A stretch of DNA of 64,000 nt from Myxococcus stipitatus (GTDB taxonomy: Bacteria > Myxococcota > Myxococcia > Myxococcales > Myxococcaceae), in assembly GCF_021412625.1 (NCBI RefSeq), contig NZ_JAKCFI010000004.1:1-64000 (forward strand), written 5' to 3'. Each line of letters starts with the position of its first letter. The first letter of the stretch is position 1. The position numbers were made by a program, and so were the translations under genes. Below, one piece after another: positions 8,667 through 19,017 of the stretch. Under the pieces are notes generated by a model that was given only the letters and a program-made list of their open reading frames with translations, was not told the origin of the DNA and did not search any database.

Positions 8667-10037
8667 ATGGGGCTGGGACACGAGCGGATGTCGAGCGTGG
8701 ACGCGCTCTGGTTCCACATGGAGGAGCCCGACAACCTGATGATGATCACCTCCGTGCTCGGCTTCGACGGACGGATGGACTTCGCGCGCCTGCGCGAGCT
8801 GGTGCGCACGCGCCTGGTGGAGCGCTACCCGCGCTTCCGGCAGCGCGTGGTGGTCAGCCGGTTGGGCACCCCGTCCTGGGTGGACGCGGAGGACTTCGAC
8901 CTGGACGCGCACCTGGTGCGGCTGCCCGTGCCCTCGGCGGACGAGCCGGGGGCGCTCGAGGCGCTGGTGGGGCAGTGGATGAGCACGCCGTTGGAGCGCT
9001 CGCGTCCGCTGTGGCAGCTGCACGTCCTGGAGGGCGCGCCCGGCGGCGACGTGCTGCTGTCGCGGGTGCACCACTGTCTGGCGGACGGCATCGCGCTGGC
9101 GCGCGTGCTGCTGACGCTCTCCGACGATGGGGACGACTCGGCGGTGGCGGAGGCGCCCGCGTCACGTCCGGCGGTGGTGGGCCTGGAGAAGTGGACGCGG
9201 CGGGCGCTGTCCGCGGCGGGCACGGCGCGCGCGGTGCTGCGCAAGGGCGCGGAGCTGGTGGCCGAGCCCATCCTCGCCGGGGACCTGATGCGCCAGGGCG
9301 CGCTCGGGGCCCTCGCGCTGGGCAAGCTGATGGCGATTCCCCCGGACCCGCGCACGCCGCTGCACGGCCCCCTGGGCGTGCACAAGCGCGCGGCCTGGTC
9401 CGCGAGCCTCTCCCTGGAGCGGGTGAAGGCGCTGGGGCGCGCGCTGGATGGCACCGTGAACGACGTGCTGCTGGCGACGCTGGCGGGGGCGCTGCGGCGC
9501 TACCTGGAGTCGCTCGACGTGGCGCCGGAGGACCTGCACGCCCTGGTCCCGGTGAACCTGCGTCCCCTGGACGTGCCGGTGCCCCGGGAGCTGGGCAACC
9601 GCTTCGGCGTGGTGTTCCTGCGGCTGCCCGTCCACATCGAGGAGCCCCGGCGCCGGCTGCGGGAGCTGTCCCGGCGCATGCTGGCGGTGAAGCGCTCGCC
9701 GGAGGCGGTGGTGACGTTCAGCGCGCTGGAGTTGCTGGGGCTGACGCCGGCCCCGCTGGAGCGCGCGGTGGTGGACCTGTTCGGCTCCAAGGCCACGCTC
9801 GTCGCGACGAACGTGCCCGGCCCCCGGCGGCCCGTGACGCTGGCGGGCGCGCGGCTGCGCGAGCTGACGTTCTGGGTGCCCCAGACGGGACACCTGGGCC
9901 TGGGGGTGAGCCTGTTCAGCTACGCGGGCCAGGTGACGGTGGGCGTGGCGTCGGACGCGGAGCGGGTGCCCGAGCCCGGGGCCCTCGTGCGCGCCTTCCA
10001 CGAGGAGTTCGAGGCGCTGTCCTCGCTCGCGGCCTGA
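8667..10037 (+). CDS. wax ester synthase / diacylglycerol acyltransferase (WS/DGAT)
   Basis: 456 residues, the normal length for bacterial WS/DGAT enzymes, which transfer an acyl group from acyl-CoA to a fatty alcohol or diacylglycerol to form storage wax esters or triacylglycerol. The active-site motif HHxxxDG is present as HHCLADG (His135, His136, Asp140), right after a segment typical of the family (PLWQLHVLEG). A conserved late motif region is seen in VPGPRRPVTLAGARL. ATG 8667 is preceded by GGAGGG at about 7 bases and gives the family-typical MSSVDALWFHME opening. Its stop codon abuts the stop of the convergent sigma-54 activator gene with no spacer. Myxobacteria accumulate lipid bodies during development, which fits. 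Confidence 0.92.
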   Translation: MGLGHERMSSVDALWFHMEEPDNLMMITSVLGFDGRMDFARLRELVRTRLVERYPRFRQRVVVSRLGTPSWVDAEDFDLDAHLVRLPVPSADEPGALEALVGQWMSTPLERSRPLWQLHVLEGAPGGDVLLSRVHHCLADGIALARVLLTLSDDGDDSAVAEAPASRPAVVGLEKWTRRALSAAGTARAVLRKGAELVAEPILAGDLMRQGALGALALGKLMAIPPDPRTPLHGPLGVHKRAAWSASLSLERVKALGRALDGTVNDVLLATLAGALRRYLESLDVAPEDLHALVPVNLRPLDVPVPRELGNRFGVVFLRLPVHIEEPRRRLRELSRRMLAVKRSPEAVVTFSALELLGLTPAPLERAVVDLFGSKATLVATNVPGPRRPVTLAGARLRELTFWVPQTGHLGLGVSLFSYAGQVTVGVASDAERVPEPGALVRAFHEEFEALSSLAA

Positions 10038-11428
<1,391 letters not shown>

Positions 11429-11432
<4 letters not shown>

Positions 11433-12964
11433 GCGGCTTCTCCTCGGGCGCCTTCGTCGGTGTGCCCGGTGTCCACCGGCAGGCGCAGGCGGACGACGGT
11501 ACCGTGACCTTCCCTGCTTGTCAGGACCACCTCGCCGCCATGGGCCTCCACCACGCGTCGGACGAAGGCCAGGCCCAGGCCGCTGCCGGAGGCCTTGGTG
11601 GTGAAGAAGTCGTCGAAGGCGCGCTCCCGCGTGCGCGCGTCCATGCCGTCGCCGGTGTCCCGCACCTCGAGGGCGACCCGTGTCCCGTCGCGCAGCGCGC
11701 GCACGGTGAGGGTGCCGCCGTCGGGCATGGCCTCCAGGCCGTTGCGCACCAGGTTCTCCAGGGCGTTGGCCAGCAGGTCCGCGTCGCCCGCGCAGGGCGG
11801 CAGGTCCGCCTCCAGCTGCCGCGCCAGCACCACGCGGCCGGGGTTCGCGAAGGCCTGGAGCGACAGCACCGTCTCCACCAGCCGCCCCAGGTCCACCGGA
11901 CGCGGCAGCGGCTCCACGCGCGCGAGCCGCTGGTACGTGTCCACCACCCGGCCCAACCGCTCCACCTGCTCCAGCATCAGGTCCAGGAACTCGCCGTGCC
12001 CGTCCCAGGACTGGCCGCGCGCGTGCTCCTCCTTGAGGTATTGCGCCGCGCCCTTCATCGCCGCGATGGGGTTCTTCAGGTCGTGCGCCATCTGCGCTGA
12101 GAAGCGGCCCAGCGTGGCCAGCCGCTCCATGCGCTCGCCGCGCGTGACGTAGGCGGTGACGCCCCGCCGGGTCGCCGCCAGCAGCGCGAAGGTGATGGCC
12201 GTGGTGAACATCACCAGCACGCCCGTCTCGCCGGCGAAGAGCTGGAAGCCGGTGAGGTAGGCCAGCACGCCGCCCCCCGCGAGCACCACCGCGTGCAGCG
12301 CCATGCGCGGCGCGGTCTCGTCGCGCCCGAAGAGGTCGAAGCGCAGCGACGCGATGGCCATCACCGGCAGGCCCAGCAGGGTGCCCAGGTTGCCGAGCCT
12401 CGGCACTTGCCGCAGCCCCAGCTCCACCGCCAGCTCCGTCAACAGCAGCGCCACCAGCAGCGTCAGGCCCAGCACCACCAGGCCCGCGCGGGCGCGCTCG
12501 TCCGGCCGCCGCGCGCCGCGCAGGTGCCACACCAGCAGGGCGAACGCGCCCCCCAGCGGAGGCACCACCAGGGCGGTGACGGTGAGGCCGAAGCGCAGCG
12601 TGAGAATCGTCCTCGCCAGCGCGGGCGTGCCCAGCGCGACGAGCATCGCCGTGGCCAGGGCGCCGAAGACGGCGTACGTGCCGAACATGGCCCACGCCGA
12701 GCGCCGTCGCCGGCCCACGAAGGCGAGGCTGAAGTGCAGCGTGCACGGCACCGTCATCAGCGCGGCGGCGAAGCCCACCAGCCGCCAGGCCGGCTCGTCC
12801 GAGCGCTCCATGGCGAAGTGGGTGAAGTTCCACGTGGACAGCGCGATGGACAGCAACGACAGCGGCAGGGCCAACGGACTGCGGCCCACGCGCGCGAGCG
12901 CCAGCCCCGCCAGGGCGAGCTGCCCCGCGCAGGTGGCCAGGCTGATCCACATCGCGCCCGTCAT
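11429..12964 (-). CDS. sensor histidine kinase with multi-helix membrane sensor
   Basis: 511 residues. The first ~270 residues hold about seven to eight hydrophobic segments in the manner of the 7TM/MASE-type sensors, with no large periplasmic loop, so the signal is probably membrane-borne or intracellular. The HisKA dimerisation motif is FSAQMAHDLKNPIAAM with His294. The HATPase domain has the N box (ALENLVRNGLEAM), DTGDGMD and GSGLGLAFVRRVVEAHGG. GGAGGGAG precedes the ATG. The gene overlaps the following response regulator by 4 bases and starts 25 bases after the MshEN/HEAT gene, suggesting one transcript for all three. Confidence 0.94.
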
Positions 12965-12989
12965 GGGGACTCCCTCCAGGCGGAGGAGT

Positions 12990-15900
12990 CTAGAGCAGGC
13001 CGAGCCGGCGCGCGTTGGCCGGGTCCACCGCCGCGGCCTCCCACCGGCGCACCGCCGCCTCGCGCTCGGACTCCGGCGCGTCCGCGTAGTAGCCGAGCGT
13101 GTCGTTGAGCGCGCGGCTCAGCTCCTCGATGGCCGCCAGCCTCACGTCCAGCTCGCGGTGGCGCAGGGCGGCGATGAGCCAGTCGGCGCGGCGACGGCTG
13201 CGGTTCTCCGCCCACCACGCGGCCCACTGCCGGGGCCCGAGGCCCAGCGGCATGCGCGTCACCTCGCGCAGCGCCTCGGCGGCGGCCTGCGCGCACATCT
13301 CGTCGTCGCTGCTGGTGAGCTGGATGAGCCCCTCGACGGCGTCGCGGTCGTGCAGCGTGCCCAGCGCCCTGGCGGCGAGCGCGCGGCGCATCATGTCCCG
13401 GCTCTGCAGCTCCTGGCGCAGCTCGCGCATGGCGGCGTCCAGCCGGGGCAGCTGCTTGAGGGCGGCGGCGGCCACGCGCGCGGCGCTGGAGATGTCCGGC
13501 TCCAGGTCGAACAGGCCACGCAGCACGCCGTCCACCAGGTCCACATAGGGCAGGTTGCCGGCCGTCAGCAGCGCGAAGTAGCGCGTGTCCGGGTCGTGCG
13601 AGTCGAGCAGCGGCGCCAGGGCCTGCGCGGCGGGGCGGCCCAGCCGCGACATGGCCGCGGGGATGGGGCCCAGCTCGTCCGCCTCCGGCAGCTCCACCAC
13701 GGGCAGGCGGCTCCACGCGGTGGGGCCGGGGAAGTGCTGGGCCAGGACGCGGGCGCTGGCCTCGGGCGAGCGCGCCAGCTCCACCATGGCGCCCGCGCGC
13801 TGCGCGGCGTCCGGGCCGGTGAGCCGACGCAGCAGCGGCGCGAAGTCCGGGGGCGGGCGCTCCTCCTGGGACTGCACGCGCGGAGGCATCGCCGCGGCGC
13901 GCCCCACGGTGCCGGTGCCACCGCGGCCGAAGAACGGGCTCCACCCCAGCCCCGCCACCACCGCGGGCGCGGGCACCGGCGGCGTGGGCGCGGCCGGCAC
14001 GTCCACGTCGATGGAGATGTCCTCCTCGGGCGCGCGCGATTCGGTGACGCGCTGCTTGCGGAAGAGGATGAGCTCCTGGAACGCGGAGGACAGGTCCTGG
14101 CAGAACAGGATGTAGTCGGACAGCCGCCGCTGGCTCATCGGCTTCTGGCCGCAGTCGCCGTAGAGGATGGCCACCAGCCGGCCCTTCACCTCCACGGGGT
14201 ACAGGAAGACGGTGCGCGGCGTCTGGCGCCCGAACAGCTCCAGGTAGTGTCGCGTGAGCGCGTCCGGCGGCAGCGGGCCGGCGTAGCTGCCCCGGGTGAC
14301 GGCCACCGTGCGGAAGACGCTGCTGGCGTCGAGCGGCACGGACACCTGGGCCAGGCCCTCGGCGTCCATGCCGTCGCCCCGCGACTCCCAGCCCACCGCC
14401 GCGCCGCGCAGCACCGCGAACGCCGCGACGTAGTCGAACGTGCGGCGCCCGAAGCGCAGCGCCACGTCGATGAGCCGGTCGCGGTCCCGCGTGGATTCCT
14501 TCAGCGCCGCGCGGGCCTGGGCCAGCGTCCAGTCGGGGACCTCGTGGCTGGCGGGCGTCAGCGCGGGGCGAGGCTCGGGCTCCGGGCGCGCCTTGGTCGC
14601 GGGAGGCTGCGCGGACGCCTTGGTCGGGTTGGGGAAGACGAGGAACGCTGGCTCCGCCTTGGGCGGCGGCTGGAGGGGCAACTCCCGGGCGCCCCCGATG
14701 GGTGTGCCGAAGCGCAGCGTGGACGGCGGCGCGCCGTCCGACACGGACGGTGGCGCCACGGGGCCCGGCGGCCAGACCTGTGGCGGCGCGTTGTCACGGG
14801 GCGGCGCGGGAGGCCACACCTGGGGAGGCGCGGAGGTCGCGGGAGCGCTCGGCGCGGAGGCTCGCGCGGTGGGGCTCGTCGCCCCCTGGGACGGGCCCAC
14901 GCCCGTCGCGGCGTGAGAGGTCCCCGTGGGCGAGGAGCCCATCGTGGCGTGCGCGGGACCGGAGGCCTGTGCCGGGAGGCGCCCCGTCGCGGCGTGCCCC
15001 GAGGCTTGTGCAGGGAGTCCGCCCGTCGAGGCGTGCGAGTGCCCCGAGGCTTGTGCAGGGAGTCCGCTCGTCGAGGCGTGCGAGTGCCCCGAGGCCTGTG
15101 CAGAGAGTCCGCCCGCCGCTGCGTGCGCGGGACTGGAGGTCGGACCCGGAAGTCCGCCTGTCGCGGCGTGCGAGTGCCCCGAGGTCGGACCCGGGAGTCC
15201 GCCCGTCGCGGCGTGAGCCGGCCCGGAGGCTCCGGTTCCCGTCGAGGCGTGGGGCGGGGCGATGGCGCCAGTCGCGGGCGTGGAAGTCGGGTGTCCCAGG
15301 CCGCTCATGCCCCGAGGGGCGGTCGGCGTGCCCTGGGGGCTCGTCGCAGGGGCGGACGGACCGCGCGCGGTCGGTGGAGTCGAGGTGCTCGCGATGGCCG
15401 GCCCCGGCGCGCCGGCTCCGGTGGGCGAGAGGACCGGCGGCTGGGTGGGGGCCTGCCGGTTGGGGTCCACGCGCGTCGTCGGCGGCAGCGGCTGCGCGGG
15501 CGGAGCTGGCTGCTTCGGCTGCGGAGCGGCGCGCGACTCGGCCGCGGGCATGTTCAAGCGCAGCGGGGCCCGGACGAAGGCGGGTGGGGGAGGCGTCGCG
15601 CTCTCGGGCGGCGGAGGCGGAGGGGGGCGCGGCGGCTGGGACGCGCGCGCGGGAGGCGGCTCCGGCGCGCGCTGGGGCGTGGCCCGCATGTCGCCCGCCA
15701 GCGGCTCCTCGGCGACGGAGCGCGCCAGCCGCTCCACCATGTCCGCCGTGAGCGACGACTCGTCCGGAGGCGGCGGGGGCGGAGGCGTGACGGCGACGGG
15801 CTGCCGCGTGGGGTCCAGCGACGCGACGAGCTGGCCGAAGCGCGGCGCGAGCGGCTGGCGGTAGATGACGGAGATCCACTCGCGGATGCGCACCTCCGTC

Positions 15901-16277
15901 GCCACCCACAGCTCGAGCGGCTTGCCGAGCAGGAAGCCGACCTCGTCGAGCTCCTTCTTCGGCACCGGATACGCGCACGCGACGTGCAGTGTCTGACCGT
16001 CGAGCGACAGGGGCACCACGCACAGCCGCTCGGCGATCTTCGGCGGGATGAAGGTGGCGACGTCCGCGTTCGGCTCGAAGTCCACCAGGTTCACCGGGCG
16101 GAACTCGGAGACCTCCCCGAGCAGCCCGAGCACCTCCGCCTCGGACAGCGCCCCCTGCTCCAGCAGGAGGGTGTCCAGGTGCCCGCCGTGGGCCTGCTGG
16201 TGGCGCAGCAACTCGCCGGCCTTCTCCTGGGAGAGGAGTGTGCGGGAGACGAGGAGCTGGGCGAGGCGGGCTGGCAT
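12990..16277 (-). CDS. MshEN (GspE N-terminal)-like / GAF-like / HEAT-repeat scaffold protein
   Basis: 1095 residues, no signal peptide. Residues 1-150 resemble the N-terminal domain of type II/IV secretion ATPases (RLAQLLV..LLSQEKAGELLRHQQ, then a second similar block), a fold that in MshE binds cyclic di-GMP; no ATPase domain follows. Residues about 150-575 are Pro/Ala/Thr-rich and include a 15-residue tandem repeat. Residues about 580-745 look GAF-like (ends FCQDLSSAFQELILF). Residues about 810-1080 are HEAT/PBS-lyase-type repeats (ALAARALGTLHDRDAVEGL). It reads as a cytoplasmic sensor-scaffold. It is followed after 25 bases by a histidine kinase/response regulator pair and preceded by an RDD protein. 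The start ATG has no clear Shine-Dalgarno. cyclic di-GMP binding is inference. Confidence 0.85.
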   Translation of the reverse strand: MPARLAQLLVSRTLLSQEKAGELLRHQQAHGGHLDTLLLEQGALSEAEVLGLLGEVSEFRPVNLVDFEPNADVATFIPPKIAERLCVVPLSLDGQTLHVACAYPVPKKELDEVGFLLGKPLELWVATEVRIREWISVIYRQPLAPRFGQLVASLDPTRQPVAVTPPPPPPPDESSLTADMVERLARSVAEEPLAGDMRATPQRAPEPPPARASQPPRPPPPPPPESATPPPPAFVRAPLRLNMPAAESRAAPQPKQPAPPAQPLPPTTRVDPNRQAPTQPPVLSPTGAGAPGPAIASTSTPPTARGPSAPATSPQGTPTAPRGMSGLGHPTSTPATGAIAPPHASTGTGASGPAHAATGGLPGPTSGHSHAATGGLPGPTSSPAHAAAGGLSAQASGHSHASTSGLPAQASGHSHASTGGLPAQASGHAATGRLPAQASGPAHATMGSSPTGTSHAATGVGPSQGATSPTARASAPSAPATSAPPQVWPPAPPRDNAPPQVWPPGPVAPPSVSDGAPPSTLRFGTPIGGARELPLQPPPKAEPAFLVFPNPTKASAQPPATKARPEPEPRPALTPASHEVPDWTLAQARAALKESTRDRDRLIDVALRFGRRTFDYVAAFAVLRGAAVGWESRGDGMDAEGLAQVSVPLDASSVFRTVAVTRGSYAGPLPPDALTRHYLELFGRQTPRTVFLYPVEVKGRLVAILYGDCGQKPMSQRRLSDYILFCQDLSSAFQELILFRKQRVTESRAPEEDISIDVDVPAAPTPPVPAPAVVAGLGWSPFFGRGGTGTVGRAAAMPPRVQSQEERPPPDFAPLLRRLTGPDAAQRAGAMVELARSPEASARVLAQHFPGPTAWSRLPVVELPEADELGPIPAAMSRLGRPAAQALAPLLDSHDPDTRYFALLTAGNLPYVDLVDGVLRGLFDLEPDISSAARVAAAALKQLPRLDAAMRELRQELQSRDMMRRALAARALGTLHDRDAVEGLIQLTSSDDEMCAQAAAEALREVTRMPLGLGPRQWAAWWAENRSRRRADWLIAALRHRELDVRLAAIEELSRALNDTLGYYADAPESEREAAVRRWEAAAVDPANARRLGLL
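14940..15203 (-). repeat. 45-bp coding tandem repeat (15-residue unit)
   Basis: Inside the MshEN/HEAT gene six units follow one another, five of 15 residues and one of 13 (88 residues in all). The consensus is about GGLPAQASGHSHAST; the first two units carry PGPTS instead of PAQAS. The nucleotide units are nearly identical (gaggcttgtgcagggagtcc and variants), so expansion was recent relative to the flanks. It is a likely flexible linker with copy-number variation between strains. Confidence 0.85.
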
Positions 16278-16329
16278 GTAGGGCGCGGCATCTTACGGCC
16301 GCGGCCGCAAGGCACAATGAAGCGTTGGG

Positions 16330-17550
16330 TCAGCTGGGTTGGACGACGAAGGTGGACGTCAGCTTGTCATGCAGCGTCTGCCCGCGGCGATCAAACAACG
16401 CCATCCAGAATCCACCGAGGAAGAGGACGAACGACACGCTGGAGAGCATCGCGCGGATGATGGCCCGCCCCGGCGCCGGAGCCAGGCCGTGGGTGTCCAC
16501 CAGCCGAAGCCCCAGCAGCAGGCGACCCAGTGTACGTCCGTTCCACAGGAAGGCCGCCACGGCGCAGTACACGAGCGCCAGGATCAGCACCAGGAAAAAC
16601 CCAGGCAGGAGCACGCTGTGCAGCGCGCGCAGCCAGGCCACGAAGCCATCCAGTCCGGACAACCCGGCCTCCGGCGCCTTGAGGCCCGTCACCGAGGACG
16701 CCAGGGTGATGTAGAGCGCCGCCACGCCGGCGATGGCCGCCGCGTCGATGCCGAAGGAGAGCAGCCGCCGCCACAGGGACGCGGGGCGGGCGTGGACCTC
16801 GGTGACCTCCGGGGTCGCCGGGCGCGCGGGCTGGGGCGGACGCGACTTCTCCACCCGGGGAGCCGCCTCCTCCATGCGAGGCAGGCCCGGAGCGGGGAGG
16901 CTGGCCGGGGCGGCGACGGGGGCCTGGGGCTCGGGCGCGAACACCGGGTCCTTCAGCGTGTCGGGCTCCTCCATGCGCGGCAGCGGCGCGGGGGCCGCGA
17001 CCCCCGGCAGCGGCTGCATCGACGGGGCGCGCGGCGGCGGGGCGCTCGGCGTGCCGTAGGCGGGCGTCATGGGAGAGAAGGAGGGCTGGGCCTCGGGCGC
17101 GGGCGGGATGTCCGCGGCGAAGGCGCGGGGCTGGGCCACGGGGGCCTGCGGGCGCGGTGGGGCCACGGGGGCGGGCTGCGCGGCGCGGGGCTGGGCCACG
17201 GGGGCGGCGGGCGCGGCGCGCGGCGCGGCCGGCGTCATTCCCGGCGGCGTGGGGCGGGCGACACCGGGCTGGTGCATGGGCGGCGCGGCCCGGGGCGTGG
17301 CGGGCGGAGGCAGGGGGCCGGCCAGCGGCGCCACCGACGGAGGCGGGGGCGGGGGGCGCTGGGCGCCCAGGTCGGCGAAGGCGGGGACGTCGTCGGCGCG
17401 GTCCGGGGAGCGGCGCCGGTCGATCTGGAGGTCGCGGTCGAGCAGGCTCGGCACGGCGGGCGCCGCGGGCTGGCGAGCGGCGTGGGCGGCGCAGGCGGGG
17501 CACTCTCCGACAGGCGGCAGCTGGGCACCGCACTTCAGGCACTTGGACAA
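16330..17550 (-). CDS. RDD-family membrane protein with N-terminal zinc ribbon
   Basis: 406 residues from a TTG start at 17550. The TTG is supported by an excellent GGAGGAG and gives MSKCLKCGAQLPPVGECPAC, a four-Cys zinc ribbon of the two-CxxC type. Residues about 30-235 are Pro/Ala-rich and disordered. The C-terminal ~140 residues are an RDD domain: first helix after SLWRRLLSFGIDAAA, then WNGRTLGRLLLGLRLVD and the terminal LFDRRGQTLHDKL typical of the family, with three to four membrane helices. RDD proteins are often of unknown or transport-related role. It is 52 bases upstream of the MshEN/HEAT gene on the same strand and is possibly the first gene of that operon. Confidence 0.88.
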   Translation of the reverse strand: MSKCLKCGAQLPPVGECPACAAHAARQPAAPAVPSLLDRDLQIDRRRSPDRADDVPAFADLGAQRPPPPPPSVAPLAGPLPPPATPRAAPPMHQPGVARPTPPGMTPAAPRAAPAAPVAQPRAAQPAPVAPPRPQAPVAQPRAFAADIPPAPEAQPSFSPMTPAYGTPSAPPPRAPSMQPLPGVAAPAPLPRMEEPDTLKDPVFAPEPQAPVAAPASLPAPGLPRMEEAAPRVEKSRPPQPARPATPEVTEVHARPASLWRRLLSFGIDAAAIAGVAALYITLASSVTGLKAPEAGLSGLDGFVAWLRALHSVLLPGFFLVLILALVYCAVAAFLWNGRTLGRLLLGLRLVDTHGLAPAPGRAIIRAMLSSVSFVLFLGGFWMALFDRRGQTLHDKLTSTFVVQPS

Positions 17551-17719
17551 CGGACTCCTCCGGGCTTGACGTCAGCCGTGCCATGAAAAGACGTCCGCGC
17601 GCGGTGGGCAAGAAAAGTGCGAGCCCCCGCGGTCCCTTGCTCGTGGAACCGTCAGGGGCTCGTCAACGTGGCGCACCCCTCCGTCCCCTCGGGGACGTCG
17701 AGTACGGGGACGCCCCACG

Positions 17720-17986
17720 CTAGGCATGGGCGCGGCGCCGCCCCACCGCTCCGACCAGGAGCAGCACGATGATGGCGCCAATCACGGACATGATGATGCC
17801 GGACGGGCGGATATCGAAGAAGTGGCCGTTGCGAGAGAACAAGGAACCAATCAGGCCACCCACCAGCGAGCCGACCATTCCGAGCAGCGTCGTCGCCAGC
17901 AGGCCCATGCTCTGCTTGCCGGGGAGGATGGCGCGCGCGATGAGGCCCGCGATGAGCCCAATGACGATGAAGGCGATGATCCCCAT
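17720..17986 (-). CDS. GlsB/YeaQ/YmgE-family small membrane protein
   Basis: 88 residues, nearly all membrane: three hydrophobic segments separated by Gly-rich turns (LIAGLIARAILPGKQ, MVGSLVGGLIGSLF, GAIIVLLLVGAVG) and a basic tail RRRAHA. Size and the GLIAR..LPGK signature fit the family, whose members are associated with stress responses; biochemical function unknown. A GGAGACGGGTTTC leader precedes the ATG. It is a stand-alone gene between the RDD gene (170 bases away) and rsmE. Confidence 0.9.
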   Translation of the reverse strand: MGIIAFIVIGLIAGLIARAILPGKQSMGLLATTLLGMVGSLVGGLIGSLFSRNGHFFDIRPSGIIMSVIGAIIVLLLVGAVGRRRAHA

Positions 17987-18096
17987 GAAACCCGTCTCCT
18001 GTTTGTGGGGACCGTGGAGGTCCCGGTCGGGTCAAACGTAGGAATCGCCTCCTCGGGGTGGGAACCGCGTGGAATGGCCGCCTGCCCGCCCTCCGG

Positions 18097-18831
18097 TCAG
18101 CCGAGCTCGCCGTCCAGGTGCATCATCACCGCGAGCGCCGCGAGCGCCGCCGTCTCCGTGCGCAGGATGCGCGCGCCGAGCGTGACCGGCCGGGCACCCA
18201 GGGCCTTCAGCGCCTCCACCTCCTCGCGCGCCAGCCCGCCCTCGGGGCCCACCACGAGCGCCACGGGGGTGGTGGCGCCCGCGGCGCGGAAGGCCTCGCC
18301 CAGCGGCACCGCGGACTCCTCCTCGTCGAGCACGAGCACCACCGTGCCCGGCGCCAGCGCGCGCGCGGCCTCCCCCAGAGGACGCGGCGTCTCCACGCGG
18401 GGCACGTCGTCGCGGCGGCACTGGCGGGCGGCCTCCTCGACGATCTTCGCCCACCGCGCGGTGCGCTCCCGCGCGCGCTGGGGCTCCAGCTTCACCACGC
18501 TGCGCGCGGTGTCCACCGGGAGGAAGGCGCTCGCGCCCAGCTCCGTGCCCTTCTGGAGCACCAGCTCCAGCTTGTCGCCCTTGGGCAGGCCCTGGAGCAC
18601 GCTGACCTCGCGGCGCGCGGGCGCGCGCCTCGCGTCGCCCAGCGTCACGCGGACGCCGTGCTCGTCCACCGCCGCCACGCGGCTGGCGAAGGCGCGCCCC
18701 TTCCCGTCGAAGACCTCCACGGCGTCTCCCTCGCCCAGGCGCAGGACGTGGACGATGTAGTGACGGCGGTCCCCGGTGAGCGTCACCTCCGTGGGGGCGG
18801 GCTCGGGGATGGGGGCGAAGAGGCGGACCAC
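18097..18831 (-). CDS. rsmE: 16S rRNA m3U1498 methyltransferase RsmE
   Basis: 244 residues, the usual length. RsmE methylates N3 of U1498 in 16S rRNA using SAM and has a SPOUT trefoil-knot fold. The N-terminal PUA-like part has HYIVHVLRLGEGD. The catalytic part has LPKGDKLELVLQKGTELG, EEAARQCRR, VGPEGGLAREEVE and the knot motif LGARILRTETAALAAL. All are family hallmarks. The opposite-facing neighbour is an asparaginase gene, 186 bases from its start. A small hairpin (GACGGG-CT-CCCGTC at 18859-18872) lies in the upstream region, of unknown meaning. Confidence 0.96.
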   Translation of the reverse strand: MVRLFAPIPEPAPTEVTLTGDRRHYIVHVLRLGEGDAVEVFDGKGRAFASRVAAVDEHGVRVTLGDARRAPARREVSVLQGLPKGDKLELVLQKGTELGASAFLPVDTARSVVKLEPQRARERTARWAKIVEEAARQCRRDDVPRVETPRPLGEAARALAPGTVVLVLDEEESAVPLGEAFRAAGATTPVALVVGPEGGLAREEVEALKALGARPVTLGARILRTETAALAALAVMMHLDGELG

Positions 18832-19017
18832 GGCGGTGTTCTCCAGCGCGGCGGACGAGACGGGCTCCCGTCCGCTTCAGGGGGCGCCGACTTCAACAGC
18901 AAGCCCCGTCCGGCGCCAGGGCTTGTCGGGCCGCTTCCTTGAGGAACACGACGTTTCGGGCGAGCGGGCGGCGGGAAGAATGGAGAATCCCGTGGGGCCT
19001 GCTATCTCGCCGTGGAC

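Noticed and set aside
12990-16277. Type II/IV secretion ATPase (PilB/GspE)
   Set aside because: Only the N-terminal regulatory-like domain matches; Walker motifs and the ATPase core are absent, and HEAT repeats take their place.
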